Assembly (NCBI RefSeq): GCF_041434935.1
Contig: NZ_CP107964.1
Span: forward strand, 2,418,001 to 2,482,000
Direction: 5' to 3'
From: Kitasatospora sp. NBC_00374
GTDB lineage: Bacteria; Actinomycetota; Actinomycetes; Streptomycetales; Streptomycetaceae
DNA: 64,000 nucleotides
Both the position numbers and the translations under genes were made by a program. Below the pieces are notes generated by a model. The model ran no database searches and had not been told where the DNA came from. It worked only from the letters and a program-made list of their open reading frames with translations. Below, piece by piece: positions 34,036-42,171 of the stretch; positions within the stretch are counted from its first letter, which is position 1; each line of letters begins with the position of its first letter.

Positions 34036-35832
34036 ATGAGCACCATCACGCGCCGTGCCATCCCGATGCCCCCGGTCGCAGCCAAGGCCCTGATCGCCGC
34101 CGGCGGTCTGGCCACCGCGGCCAGCACCCTGATCCACTGGACCTACACCACCGAGTTCCCCGGTGACCTCACCGTCGACGGCTACCCCGGCGGCCTGCAG
34201 ATCCTCACCCTGGTCGCGGGCCTGCTCACCGCCGCGTTCGCCCTCCCGCTGTACGGGGTCAAGGGCACCCGCTGGCTCAGCCCCGCCGGCCCCGAGGCCG
34301 CCGCGCTGATCCTCGCCGTCGCCGGCTTCGCCACCACCTGGTTCACCGTGCTCGCCATCAGCGTCGAGCTCGGCGGCATCGCCAACCTCGAACCCGGCGG
34401 CGCCATCGCCGCGCTGGCCTCGCTGATCCCGCTGATCGGCGCCCTCGGCCTGCCGCAGCAGAGCAGCGACACCCCGGCGCCGGAGACCAGGAACCCCCTG
34501 GTCACCGCCCGCCACCTGCTCGGCTCCCTCGGCCGCCTGATCGGCCCCCGCCCGGACCTGCGGCCCGCACCGCCGCAGAACCGCTGGGTCGAGGTACTGA
34601 TCATCATCGGCGCGGCCGCCGTCGGCCTCACCGTGTTCACCTACGGCATCACCACCGAGTACGGCGAGCTGTTCATCGGCTTCCTGATCCTCACCGCCCT
34701 CGGCACCTGGGCCCTGATGCGCGGCGGCCTGCTCGGTCAGCTCACCGCGATCACCGCCCGGCACCGCGGCACCACCACCGCCGCCGCGTTCGCCGCGGCC
34801 GCCGCGTTCCCGTTCACCCAGACCGACGACCACTTCGCCACCGTCGGCGTGAACATCCTGATCTTCGCCACCGTCGCCCTCGGCCTCAACGTCGTCGTCG
34901 GCCTCGCCGGTCTGCTCGACCTCGGCTACGTCGCCTTCCTCGGTGTCGGCGCCTACGCCGCCGCCCTGGTCTCCGGCTCCAGCTCCTCCCCGGTCGGCCT
35001 GCACTTCCCGTTCTGGGCCGCCGCCCTCACCGGCATGGGCGCCGCCCTGGTGTTCGGCGTCGTCATCGGCGCACCGACCCTGCGGCTGCGCGGCGACTAC
35101 CTCGCCATCGTCACCCTCGGCTTCGGTGAGATCTTCCGCATCGCCGTCAACAGCCTCGACGGCATCTCCGGCCCCAAGGTCACCAACGGCCCCAACGGCA
35201 TCCGCAACATCCCCGACCTCGACATCCTCGGATTCGACTTCGGCGCGGAGCACACCTTCGGGTCCTTCACCCTCGGCCGGTTCGCCAACTACTTCCTGCT
35301 GATGCTCCTGGTCACCGCATTCGTCGTGATCATCTTCAGCCGGGCCAACGACTCCCGGATCGGCCGCGCCTGGGTCGCCATCCGCGAGGACGAGACCGCC
35401 GCCCAGGCCATGGGCATCAACGGCTTCAAGCTCAAGCTGCTCGCCTTCGCCCTCGGCGCCGCCCTCGCCGGCCTCGCCGGCACCGTCATGGCCCACGTCA
35501 GCTACAGCGTGGTCCCCGACCCCTACCAGTTCGCCGGACCGGTACCGCCCAACAGCGCCTTCCTGGTCGCGGCCGTCGTCCTCGGCGGCATGGGCACCAT
35601 CAGCGGACCCCTGGTCGGCGCCACCCTGCTCTACCTGATCCCGGAGAAGCTGGTCTTCCTCAAGAACTACCAGCTGCTCGTCTTCGGCATCGCCCTCGTC
35701 CTGCTCATGCGCGTCCGCCCGGAAGGCCTCATCGCCAACCGCCGCGCCCAGCTCGAGTTCCACGAGGACGCCGCCGACTCGCCGCCCCCCGCAACGGCCG
35801 GCGAGCCCGCACTCACCAAGGCAGGGGCGTGA
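34036..35832 (+). CDS. livM: Branched-chain amino acid ABC transporter permease LivM, N-terminally extended
   Basis: The 598-residue permease has a standard LivM core from about residue 265 on (LNVVVGLAGLLDLGYVAFLGVGAYAAAL, APTLRLRGDYLAIVTLGFGEIFRI, GRAWVAIREDETAAQAMGINGFKLKL). The first ~260 residues add extra membrane helices and a loop not present in the E. coli protein (about 425 residues). Such long forms are, from memory, usual in Streptomyces. ATG has GGGAGA upstream. The stop overlaps the livG start. Confidence 0.93.
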   Translation: MSTITRRAIPMPPVAAKALIAAGGLATAASTLIHWTYTTEFPGDLTVDGYPGGLQILTLVAGLLTAAFALPLYGVKGTRWLSPAGPEAAALILAVAGFATTWFTVLAISVELGGIANLEPGGAIAALASLIPLIGALGLPQQSSDTPAPETRNPLVTARHLLGSLGRLIGPRPDLRPAPPQNRWVEVLIIIGAAAVGLTVFTYGITTEYGELFIGFLILTALGTWALMRGGLLGQLTAITARHRGTTTAAAFAAAAAFPFTQTDDHFATVGVNILIFATVALGLNVVVGLAGLLDLGYVAFLGVGAYAAALVSGSSSSPVGLHFPFWAAALTGMGAALVFGVVIGAPTLRLRGDYLAIVTLGFGEIFRIAVNSLDGISGPKVTNGPNGIRNIPDLDILGFDFGAEHTFGSFTLGRFANYFLLMLLVTAFVVIIFSRANDSRIGRAWVAIREDETAAQAMGINGFKLKLLAFALGAALAGLAGTVMAHVSYSVVPDPYQFAGPVPPNSAFLVAAVVLGGMGTISGPLVGATLLYLIPEKLVFLKNYQLLVFGIALVLLMRVRPEGLIANRRAQLEFHEDAADSPPPATAGEPALTKAGA

Positions 35833-36707
35833 CCCGCACCATGACCACCAGCACCGTCCCCGCCCCGCGCCCCGCCGACAACGCGGACCCCACCCCGATC
35901 CTCGAAGCCACCGGCGTCATCATGCGCTTCGGCGGCCTCACCGCCGTCAACGACGTCAGCCTCACCGTCAACAGCGGCGAGATCGTCGGCCTGATCGGCC
36001 CCAACGGCGCCGGCAAGACCACCTTCTTCAACTGCCTCACCGGCCTGTACGTCCCCACCGAGGGCACCGTCCGGTACAAGGGCACCGTCCTGCCGCCCAA
36101 GCCCCACCTCGTCACCCAGGCCGGCATCGCCCGCACCTTCCAGAACATCCGGCTGTTCGCCAACATGACCGTCCTGGAGAACGTCCTCGTCGGCCGGCAC
36201 ACCCGGACCAAGGAAGGCCTCTTCTCCGCCATCCTGCGCGGCCCCGGCTACCGCCGCGCCGAGGCCGAGAGCCGCGAGAAGGCCATGGAACTCCTGGAGT
36301 TCTGCGGCCTCGCCCACAAGGCCGAGCACCTGGCCCGCAACCTCCCCTACGGCGAGCAGCGCAAGCTGGAGATCGCCCGGGCCCTGGCCAGCGACCCCGG
36401 CCTGCTGCTCCTCGACGAGCCCACCGCCGGCATGAACCCGCAGGAGACCCGCGCCGCCGAGGAGCTGGTCTTCGCGATCCGCGACAAGGGCATCGCGATC
36501 CTGGTCATCGAGCACGACATGCGGTTCATCTTCAACCTGTGCGACCGCACCGCCGTCCTCGTCCAGGGCCAGAAGATCGTCGAGGGTGACCGCGAGACCG
36601 TCCAGGGCGACGAGCGCGTCATCACCGCCTACCTCGGTGCGCCGCTCGAAGGGGCCACCGAGACCTCGGCCGCAAGCACGGACACCAGCACGGAGGCAGA
36701 CCAGTGA
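35829..36707 (+). CDS. livG: Branched-chain amino acid ABC transporter ATPase LivG
   Basis: The 292-residue ATPase shows Walker A GPNGAGKTT, Q-loop region ARTFQNIRLFANMTVLENVLVG, signature LPYGEQRKLEIARAL, Walker B LLLLDEPTAGMNP and H-loop VIEHDM. The insert around RHTRTKEGLFSAIL is typical of LivG. GTG at 35829 overlaps the livM stop; an ATG at 35841 is an alternative start. The C-terminal tail is Ser/Thr-rich. Confidence 0.95.
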   Translation: MTRTMTTSTVPAPRPADNADPTPILEATGVIMRFGGLTAVNDVSLTVNSGEIVGLIGPNGAGKTTFFNCLTGLYVPTEGTVRYKGTVLPPKPHLVTQAGIARTFQNIRLFANMTVLENVLVGRHTRTKEGLFSAILRGPGYRRAEAESREKAMELLEFCGLAHKAEHLARNLPYGEQRKLEIARALASDPGLLLLDEPTAGMNPQETRAAEELVFAIRDKGIAILVIEHDMRFIFNLCDRTAVLVQGQKIVEGDRETVQGDERVITAYLGAPLEGATETSAASTDTSTEADQ

Positions 36708-37420
36708 CCGCGCTCCTTGAGGTCGAGGACCTCCGCGTCTCGTACGGCAAGATCGAAGCCGTCAAGGGCATCAGCTTCACCGTCAACCAGGGCGAGGTCA
36801 CCACCCTGATCGGCACCAACGGCGCCGGCAAGACCACCACCTTGCGCACCCTCTCCGGGCTGCTCCGCCCCACCTCCGGCAAGATCACCTTCGAGGGCAA
36901 GCCGCTCACCGCGGTCCCCGCCCACAAGATCGTCTCGCTCGGGCTGGCCCACTCCCCCGAGGGGCGGCACATCTTCCCCCGGATGAGCATCGAGGAGAAC
37001 CTCCTCCTCGGCGCCTTCCTCCGCAAGGACGCCGCCGGCATCACCGAGGACGTCGAGCGCGCCTACACGCTCTTCCCGATCCTCGGCGAGCGCCGCAAGC
37101 AGGCCGCCGGCACCCTGTCCGGCGGCGAGCAGCAGATGCTCGCCATGGGACGCGCCCTGATGTCCCGTCCGAAGCTCCTCATGCTGGACGAGCCCTCCAT
37201 GGGCCTGTCCCCGCTGATGATGCAGAAGATCATGGCGACCATCGTCGAGCTCAAGGCCGCCGGCACCACCATCCTGCTCGTCGAGCAGAACGCCCAGGCT
37301 GCCCTGTCCCTCTCCGACCAGGGCTACGTCATGGAGACCGGCCGCGTCGTGCTCACCGGCACCGGCGCCGACCTGCTCCACGACGAGTCGGTGCGCAAGG
37401 CGTACCTCGGCGAGGACTGA
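36704..37420 (+). CDS. livF: Branched-chain amino acid ABC transporter ATPase LivF
   Basis: The 238-residue ATPase has Walker A GTNGAGKTTTL, HSPEGRHIFPRMSIEENLLLGAF (LivF-typical), signature LSGGEQQMLAMGRAL, Walker B LLMLDEPSMGLSP and VEQNAQAAL. GTG start overlaps the livG stop by 4 bp. It completes the five-gene transporter; a strong hairpin follows. Confidence 0.95.
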   Translation: MTALLEVEDLRVSYGKIEAVKGISFTVNQGEVTTLIGTNGAGKTTTLRTLSGLLRPTSGKITFEGKPLTAVPAHKIVSLGLAHSPEGRHIFPRMSIEENLLLGAFLRKDAAGITEDVERAYTLFPILGERRKQAAGTLSGGEQQMLAMGRALMSRPKLLMLDEPSMGLSPLMMQKIMATIVELKAAGTTILLVEQNAQAALSLSDQGYVMETGRVVLTGTGADLLHDESVRKAYLGED

Positions 37421-37436
37421 GCAGCACCCGCACGCG

Positions 37437-37478
37437 CGAAGGGCCCCCGCCGGACAACCGTCCGGCGGGGGCCCTTCG
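37437..37478. terminator. Bidirectional terminator after livF
   Basis: A perfect 19-bp stem (37437-37455 with 37460-37478) with an AACC loop lies between livF and the convergent gene ending at 37497. It can stop both transcripts. Confidence 0.9.
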
Positions 37479-37496
37479 CCGTCCCCGGACGGCGCG

Positions 37497-38408
37497 TCAG
37501 ATCTCGCACTGGGCCTTGTCGGCGACCGGGCACTCCAGCCGCGAGACCCCCCGCGCCAGCAGCACCCCCGCGTCGGCCGTCGACTGCGGCACCTTGGTCT
37601 GCCACCCGGGGCTCTGCGCCACCCGCTCCCAGCCCGCGATCCCGACCGGGGGGCGCGGCCTGGTCACCGTGATGTGCTCGGCGGCGGACCAGGCGTTCAG
37701 CGTCCCGTTCGCCGCGACGATCTGCAGGACCCAACCGTCCGGACGGGTGATCTGCACCCCCTCGTCGTACAGGCCCGCGAAGTCGGCACCCGTGACGTAA
37801 CTGAAGATCGAGCTGCCGTCCGCCAGCACCCGCTGGGCGCAGCTCACCGGCTCCGCCCCGGCCGGCCGCGGGCCCTCGTCCGAACCGCCGCCCCAGGTCG
37901 CACAGGTCAGCGGATGCTGGTCCGCCCGCACGGCCGGGCGCAGCGTGACACCGAGCGTCACCGGGCCGTGGCCGTCGTCGTACTCCAGCGTGAGCTCGTG
38001 GGCCCCCGGGGAGGACGCCTTCATGTAGTAGGCGTCCAGGTTCCCGAACCTCGCCCCGGGCGGCAGCTCGTCGGAGAGGATCTTGAGCATCGCCTGCCAG
38101 GACAGGTCCGTCGTCGGCTCGGCACCCGTCGCGGGCGCCGGGGAGGCCACCGCGGACGGGGAGACGGAGACCGGGACCGGCGCGGCCGCCTCCGGCCCCG
38201 GGCCACCGGCACGCCGGTCCAGCCCCGCCAGCGTCCCCGCACCCGCCAGCGCGGCCACCGCCACCACCGCACCGGCCAGCTGCAAGCGCCGCCGCAGCCG
38301 CCGCCGGCGGCCGAGCCGGGTGCCCTCCCCCACCATCGCCGGCACCGGCGGCTGCAGGCCGTCCACGGTCTGCTCCAGCATGCCGTTCAGTCTCTGTTCA
38401 AGGTCCAT
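37497..38408 (-). CDS. Membrane-anchored protein partnered with the SigE-family sigma factor
   Basis: The 303-residue protein has a cytoplasmic N-terminus (about 1-45, Arg-rich GRRRRLRRRL), one membrane helix (LQLAGAVVAVAALAGAGTLAGL) and a long extracytoplasmic domain with Cys residues (LTCATWGGG, VSCAQRV, RLECPVADKAQC). It lies about 96 bases downstream of a SigE-family sigma gene on the same strand, the usual position of an anti-sigma-like partner. No zinc-binding anti-sigma motif is visible. ATG at 38408 has GAGGGA; an earlier in-frame start at 38447 is less well supported. Confidence 0.75.
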   Translation of the reverse strand: MDLEQRLNGMLEQTVDGLQPPVPAMVGEGTRLGRRRRLRRRLQLAGAVVAVAALAGAGTLAGLDRRAGGPGPEAAAPVPVSVSPSAVASPAPATGAEPTTDLSWQAMLKILSDELPPGARFGNLDAYYMKASSPGAHELTLEYDDGHGPVTLGVTLRPAVRADQHPLTCATWGGGSDEGPRPAGAEPVSCAQRVLADGSSIFSYVTGADFAGLYDEGVQITRPDGWVLQIVAANGTLNAWSAAEHITVTRPRPPVGIAGWERVAQSPGWQTKVPQSTADAGVLLARGVSRLECPVADKAQCEI

Positions 38409-38504
38409 CGCGAGATCCCTCGTCCCTCGGGTCACGGAAGTGCGCACACGGCGGACGGCACCGGTCGGGTCCGGCGGTCCGGTCGCGCGCGCCGGGCAGG
38501 CCGG

Positions 38505-39014
38505 TCAGTTCCGGAACAGCAGCTCGCGGTCCTCACCCAGCAGCTCCCGAAGCCGGGCCAGCGACCGGGTGTTCAGGCTCTTCACCGCACCGATGCTGGT
38601 GCCGAGCATCTCGGCCACCGACTCGATGCTGTAGTCCTCCAGGTACCGCAGCACCACCACCGCCCGGTTGCGCGGCGGCAGCCGCCGCAGCGCGTCCAGC
38701 AGCGTCATCCGCAGCTCCGGCGCCACCCCGACGGCGGCCGCCGTCTCGGGGAACTCGGCCACCGCCACCTCGCCGGACCGCTTCAGCCGCCGGTGCGACA
38801 GATAGCTCCGCAGCAGCACCTTGCGCGCGTACGCGTCCAGCCCCGCGTCCGAGGAACCGCGCTGCAGCCGGCCCCAGACCGGATACAGCTTCGACAGGGT
38901 GATCTGCACCAGGTCCTGTGCCTGGTGCCAGTCCCCGCACATCAAGTACGCGACCTGGAAGAGCCTTCGCGACCTGCTGGTCGCGAACGCGTCGAAGTCG
39001 AGCCCCTCGTGCAT
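38505..39014 (-). CDS. SigE-family (ECF) RNA polymerase sigma factor
   Basis: The 169-residue protein has sigma region 2 (FQVAYLMCGDWHQAQDLVQITLSKLY) and region 4 (LRRLPPRNRAVVVLRYLEDYSIESVAEMLGTSIGAVKSLNTRSLARLREL). The CGDWHxAxDLVQ motif marks the actinobacterial SigE-type ECF group. ATG at 39014 is chosen because GGGGGA lies just upstream; the open frame extends about 40 codons further through low-complexity sequence without a supported start. Signal unknown. Confidence 0.92.
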   Translation of the reverse strand: MHEGLDFDAFATSRSRRLFQVAYLMCGDWHQAQDLVQITLSKLYPVWGRLQRGSSDAGLDAYARKVLLRSYLSHRRLKRSGEVAVAEFPETAAAVGVAPELRMTLLDALRRLPPRNRAVVVLRYLEDYSIESVAEMLGTSIGAVKSLNTRSLARLRELLGEDRELLFRN

Positions 39015-39165
39015 CTGATCCCCCGTGACTTCCGCCGTGGCCACGGCCGTGACCACGGCGGTGACTACTGCCGTCCTGCCGTCACCCGTACAGAACGCCC
39101 CGGCCCCGGCCCGAGGTCTCACCGGAGATCCCACCGGCAGACGCGACCGGCCCCGGACAGCAGCG

Positions 39166-39194
39166 CGCCCCGCCGGGTGACACCCGGCGGGGCG
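39166..39194. terminator. Hairpin terminator downstream of the ANTAR regulator gene
   Basis: A perfect 13-bp stem (39166-39178 with 39182-39194, 3-nt loop) lies 25 bases past the stop of the response regulator on the minus strand. Confidence 0.75.
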
Positions 39195-39219
39195 GAGCGA
39201 ACACGTCGGTGACGCGTGG

Positions 39220-39870
39220 TCAGGCCTCGGACTCGGCCTTCTTCCGGTCCTGCGCGTCGCCCTCCTCGATCACGGCCTGCGCGACGGCGGCCATGGTCAT
39301 CCGGCGGTCCATCGAGGTCTTCTGGATCCAGCGGAACGCGGCCGGCTCGGTCAGCCCGAACTTGGTCTGCAGCACGCTCTTCGCGCGGTCCACCAGCTTG
39401 CGGGTCTCCAGCCGCTGGGTGAGATCCGCGATCTCCTCCTCCAGCGTCCGCATCTCCGTGTACCGGGAGACCGCCATCTCGATCGCCGGCACCAGGTCGC
39501 TCTTGCTGAACGGCTTCACGATGTACGCCATCGCCCCGGCGTCCCGGGCGCGGTCGACCAGCTCGCGCTGGGAGAAGGCGGTCAGCATGAGGACGGGGGC
39601 GAGGTGGGCCTCGTGGATCTGCTCGGCCGCCGAGAGGCCGTCCAGGACGGGCATCTTCACGTCCAGGATCGCCAGGTCGGGCTTGAGCTCCTCGACCAGC
39701 CTCACCGCGGTCGCGCCGTCCCCCGCCTCACCGACGACGGTGTAGCCCTCCTCCTCCAGCATCTCCTTGAGGTCGAGGCGGATCAGCGCCTCGTCCTCGG
39801 CGATGACAATTCGGGTGATCTGGGGCAGGTCGGGCTCAAGCGGCTGGGGCTGCTCGTCGGCGGTGCTCAC
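39220..39870 (-). CDS. ANTAR-domain response regulator (PdtaR-like)
   Basis: The protein (216 residues from 39870) has a receiver domain (RIVIAEDEALIRLDLKEML, phosphorylatable Asp in LAILDVKMPVLDG, MLTAFSQ, YIVKPF) and a C-terminal ANTAR domain (LETRKLVDRAKSVLQTKFGLTEPAAFRWIQKTSMDRRMTMAAVAQAVI). ANTAR proteins bind paired RNA hairpins and prevent termination. GTG at 39870 with GAGGAG upstream is preferred; ATG at 39900 is an alternative. No histidine kinase gene is next to it. Divergent from tRNA-Leu. Confidence 0.92.
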   Translation of the reverse strand: MSTADEQPQPLEPDLPQITRIVIAEDEALIRLDLKEMLEEEGYTVVGEAGDGATAVRLVEELKPDLAILDVKMPVLDGLSAAEQIHEAHLAPVLMLTAFSQRELVDRARDAGAMAYIVKPFSKSDLVPAIEMAVSRYTEMRTLEEEIADLTQRLETRKLVDRAKSVLQTKFGLTEPAAFRWIQKTSMDRRMTMAAVAQAVIEEGDAQDRKKAESEA

Positions 39871-39962
39871 GGGGCTCCTCGTTCCGGCGGGGTGCTGCAT
39901 GCACGAGCCTACCTAGCTGCGCACGGCTGCGCGCACAGGGTATCCTTCTGACGCTCAACCTC

Positions 39963-40045
39963 GCCGGGTTGGTGGAATGGCATACACGGATGTCTCAAAC
40001 ACATCTGCCTGAGAGGGCTTGCGGGTTCGAATCCCGCACCCGGCA
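39963..40045 (+). tRNA. tRNA-Leu (CAA anticodon)
   Basis: An 83-nt class II tRNA. Acceptor arms GCCGGGT (39963-39969) and ACCCGGC (40038-40044) pair perfectly. The anticodon stem GATGT/ACATC encloses CTCAAAC with anticodon CAA, reading UUG. A long variable arm is present. The T arm is GCGGG TTCGAAT CCCGC (40021-40037). The 3' CCA is not encoded. TATCCT at 39941-39946 is a possible -10. Confidence 0.95.
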
Positions 40046-40159
40046 CACGATTTTGCCTTCGGATCCAATACTGCAGGCAAATAGCCATTTCTCATCACCA
40101 TGAGTGATTCTCCCACCGTCCGCCTTTACCGGCCCAAGCCCTGTTCGACCCTGATCCGT

Positions 40160-40945
40160 ATGGTCGAACACTCGAATCGCGAGGAAGCCCTCGCGCTTCT
40201 GCGCAAGGGGTGCCGCAACGCGGAGGTCGCCCGTCGGCTCGGAGTCCCGGTCGGCACCATCGGCTGGTGGAAGCACCGGGACCTGGCCGAGCGGAACGCA
40301 CTGCCGGGGCGGAAGCGCTCCACCTGCCCGCACTGCTACGGCGATCCGCTGGACGGCGCCGCCTACACCTATCTGCTCGGCCTGTACCTGGGTGACGGGC
40401 ACATCATCCAACCCAGACAGCACCGCGCGCCCAATCTCGCGATCACGTGCGACGACAGCTGGCCCGGCCTCCAGGACGCCGCCGAACAGGCTATGCGCCA
40501 GGTACTGCCGAACAACACACCGTGCCGGGTGCGGCGAACCGGCTGCCACGACGTGAAGGTCTACTCGAAGCACCTTCCCTGCTACTTCCCCCAACACGGC
40601 CCCGGAAAGAAGCACGAGCGGGCCATCGCCCTCGAACCCTGGCAACAGCAGTTGGTCGACGCTCACCCCTGGGGCCTCGTCCGGGGGCTGATCCACTCCG
40701 ACGGCTGCCGGATCACCAACTGGGCCACCCGGACCGTCAACGGCGTGACGCGCCGCCACGGGTACCCGCGGTACTTCTTCACCAACACCTCGGGCGACAT
40801 CAGGCGGATCTTCACCGACACCCTCGATGCCCTGGGCGTCGAGTGGAAGGCCTCCCTGCCCCGCCCCCGGGGACAGGTCAACGTCTCCGTCGCCCGGCGG
40901 GCGTCCGTGGCGTTGCTGGACGAGCACGTCGGCGCGAAGTGGTGA
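40160..40945 (+). CDS. HTH plus LAGLIDADG homing-endonuclease-like protein
   Basis: The 261-residue protein has an N-terminal helix-turn-helix (AEVARRLGVPVGTIGWWKHRD, 21-41), one CPHC motif at 56-59 and two LAGLIDADG-type helices: LLGLYLGDG at 72-80 and LVRGLIHSDG near 173-182. The acidic residues that bind metal in active homing enzymes (last Asp of each helix) are kept. Relatives are, from memory, common free-standing actinomycete proteins with unproven function. ATG at 40160 gives the usual MVEHSNREEAL start; an ATG at 40100 would add 20 residues. Neither has a ribosome-binding site. It follows tRNA-Leu across a short AT-rich stretch that carries a 7-bp inverted repeat (40052-40058 with 40075-40081). 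Confidence 0.8.
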   Translation: MVEHSNREEALALLRKGCRNAEVARRLGVPVGTIGWWKHRDLAERNALPGRKRSTCPHCYGDPLDGAAYTYLLGLYLGDGHIIQPRQHRAPNLAITCDDSWPGLQDAAEQAMRQVLPNNTPCRVRRTGCHDVKVYSKHLPCYFPQHGPGKKHERAIALEPWQQQLVDAHPWGLVRGLIHSDGCRITNWATRTVNGVTRRHGYPRYFFTNTSGDIRRIFTDTLDALGVEWKASLPRPRGQVNVSVARRASVALLDEHVGAKW

Positions 40946-40979
40946 CGGCGCAGCCCTCCCCCCGGAGGGCTGCGCCGTC
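40944..40979. terminator. Hairpin terminator overlapping the LAGLIDADG gene stop
   Basis: A perfect 16-bp stem (40944-40959 with 40964-40979) with a CCCC loop starts within the stop codon. It lies before the convergent lipoprotein gene and could serve both strands. Confidence 0.85.
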
Positions 40980-41000
40980 GGTCGGTGGGCGGGGGCCGGG

Positions 41001-41981
41001 TCAGTCGACGGGGCCGCTGGCCCTGACGGCGGTGGCGGGGAGGGCGGCGGTGGCGGGGGCGGCGGTGTTCTGGTCGGGGTCGGTGACGGTGAGGGTGTAG
41101 TCGCCGTCGGTGGCGCCGGGGAAGACGAACCAGGCGACCTGGTCCTGTCGGGTGGGGCGGTCGGGGTAGATGGCCTCGATGGGGGCGACGGTGGGGCCGA
41201 CCTCCTGGCCGTTGGGGAGTTTGAGGCGCAGGCTGCCGCCGTCGACGGCCATGCCGGCGGGTCCGACCTGGCCGCTCAGGTCGAAGACGAGGAGCAGGCC
41301 GCGCTGGCCGAGGGTGAGGGCGCCGCTGCCGTTGCCGCCGCCGACGTCGGCGCGGAGCTGGGCGGACTTGAGGGTGAGGGTGAGCCGTCCGGAGGTGAGG
41401 GCAGGTTTGGCGGGGAGCTTGAGGTCGATGGGGGCGAGGGTGACGGCGGGTCGGCCGCCCGAGCCGAGGGGGACGACGGCCTGGGCCTGGCCGGAGTCGC
41501 CGAGGACGAGGGAGGCGCCGTCGAAGCCGAAGGGGCCGGTGCCGGTGAAGGTGATCTGCAGCGGGTTGGTGGCGCCGGGGGTGGGCGGGACGGCGGTGCC
41601 GTGGTCGCCGGTGAGGGGGGTGCCGCTGAGGTCGATGGCGATGTCGGGCCAGTCGCGGACGGCGGCGGTCCTGAAGGTGTTGGTGACGGTGGTGTCGAGG
41701 GTGATCTTGAAGCGTTCGCCGTCGGGGTCGGGGGTGCGGGTGGCGCTCTTGATGTCGAAGCGCAGGCCGCCCCAGTACGCGGTCCTGCCGATGGTGACGG
41801 TGCCGGTCTTCGCGGCCGCGGGCGTGCCGGTGGTGGTGGCGGCGGCGCCCGGGGTGGTGACGGCCGGGGCCGCTGCGGGGCCGGCGCCGTCGTCGGGCCC
41901 GCAGGCGGTGGCGAGGCCTGCGGTGATGAGGGCTGCGGCGAGGGCGAGGGTGGTGGATCTGCGCGGTCTGCTGCTGCTCAT
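41001..41981 (-). CDS. Putative lipoprotein of unknown function
   Basis: The protein (326 residues from 41981) has a lipoprotein-type signal (RRSTTLALAAALITAGLATAC, Cys27), then an Ala/Thr/Pro-rich linker and a beta-rich extracellular part (TVTIGRTAYWGGLRFDIKSATRTPDPDGERFKITLDTTVTNTF...) that may contain a DUF4352-like or immunoglobulin-like fold. ATG at 41981 has AAGGGGA upstream. It lies downstream of pyk on the opposite side of a separate hairpin. No family is firmly recognised. Confidence 0.72.
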   Translation of the reverse strand: MSSSRPRRSTTLALAAALITAGLATACGPDDGAGPAAAPAVTTPGAAATTTGTPAAAKTGTVTIGRTAYWGGLRFDIKSATRTPDPDGERFKITLDTTVTNTFRTAAVRDWPDIAIDLSGTPLTGDHGTAVPPTPGATNPLQITFTGTGPFGFDGASLVLGDSGQAQAVVPLGSGGRPAVTLAPIDLKLPAKPALTSGRLTLTLKSAQLRADVGGGNGSGALTLGQRGLLLVFDLSGQVGPAGMAVDGGSLRLKLPNGQEVGPTVAPIEAIYPDRPTRQDQVAWFVFPGATDGDYTLTVTDPDQNTAAPATAALPATAVRASGPVD

Positions 41982-42123
41982 GGCGGGTTGGTCCCCTTGT
42001 GGGCGGCCCTGCTGCCGGGCCGGTCGAGGGGAACGTACCCGGGTGGCCGGGGTGCGGGGCGGGCTGTGACGGGATGGGGACGGTACCGGTGCGCGGTGGC
42101 CGTGATCGGTGCGGAAACGTGAA

Positions 42124-42151
42124 ACGCCGCCCCCTCCCAAAGGGGCGGCGT
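42124..42151 (-). terminator. pyk terminator
   Basis: A perfect 10-bp stem (42124-42133 with 42142-42151, 8-nt loop) lies 20 bases past the pyk stop. Confidence 0.75.
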
Positions 42152-42171
42152 CTCAGCGGTGTTGGTGCGGT

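Noticed and set aside
40100..40159. Earlier ATG for the LAGLIDADG-HTH protein
   Set aside because: No ribosome-binding site and the added residues do not resemble related proteins; kept only as an alternative.
39963..40980. Integrative element using tRNA-Leu as attachment site
   Set aside because: No repeat of the tRNA 3' end, integrase or excisionase is visible downstream; core metabolic genes resume at once.
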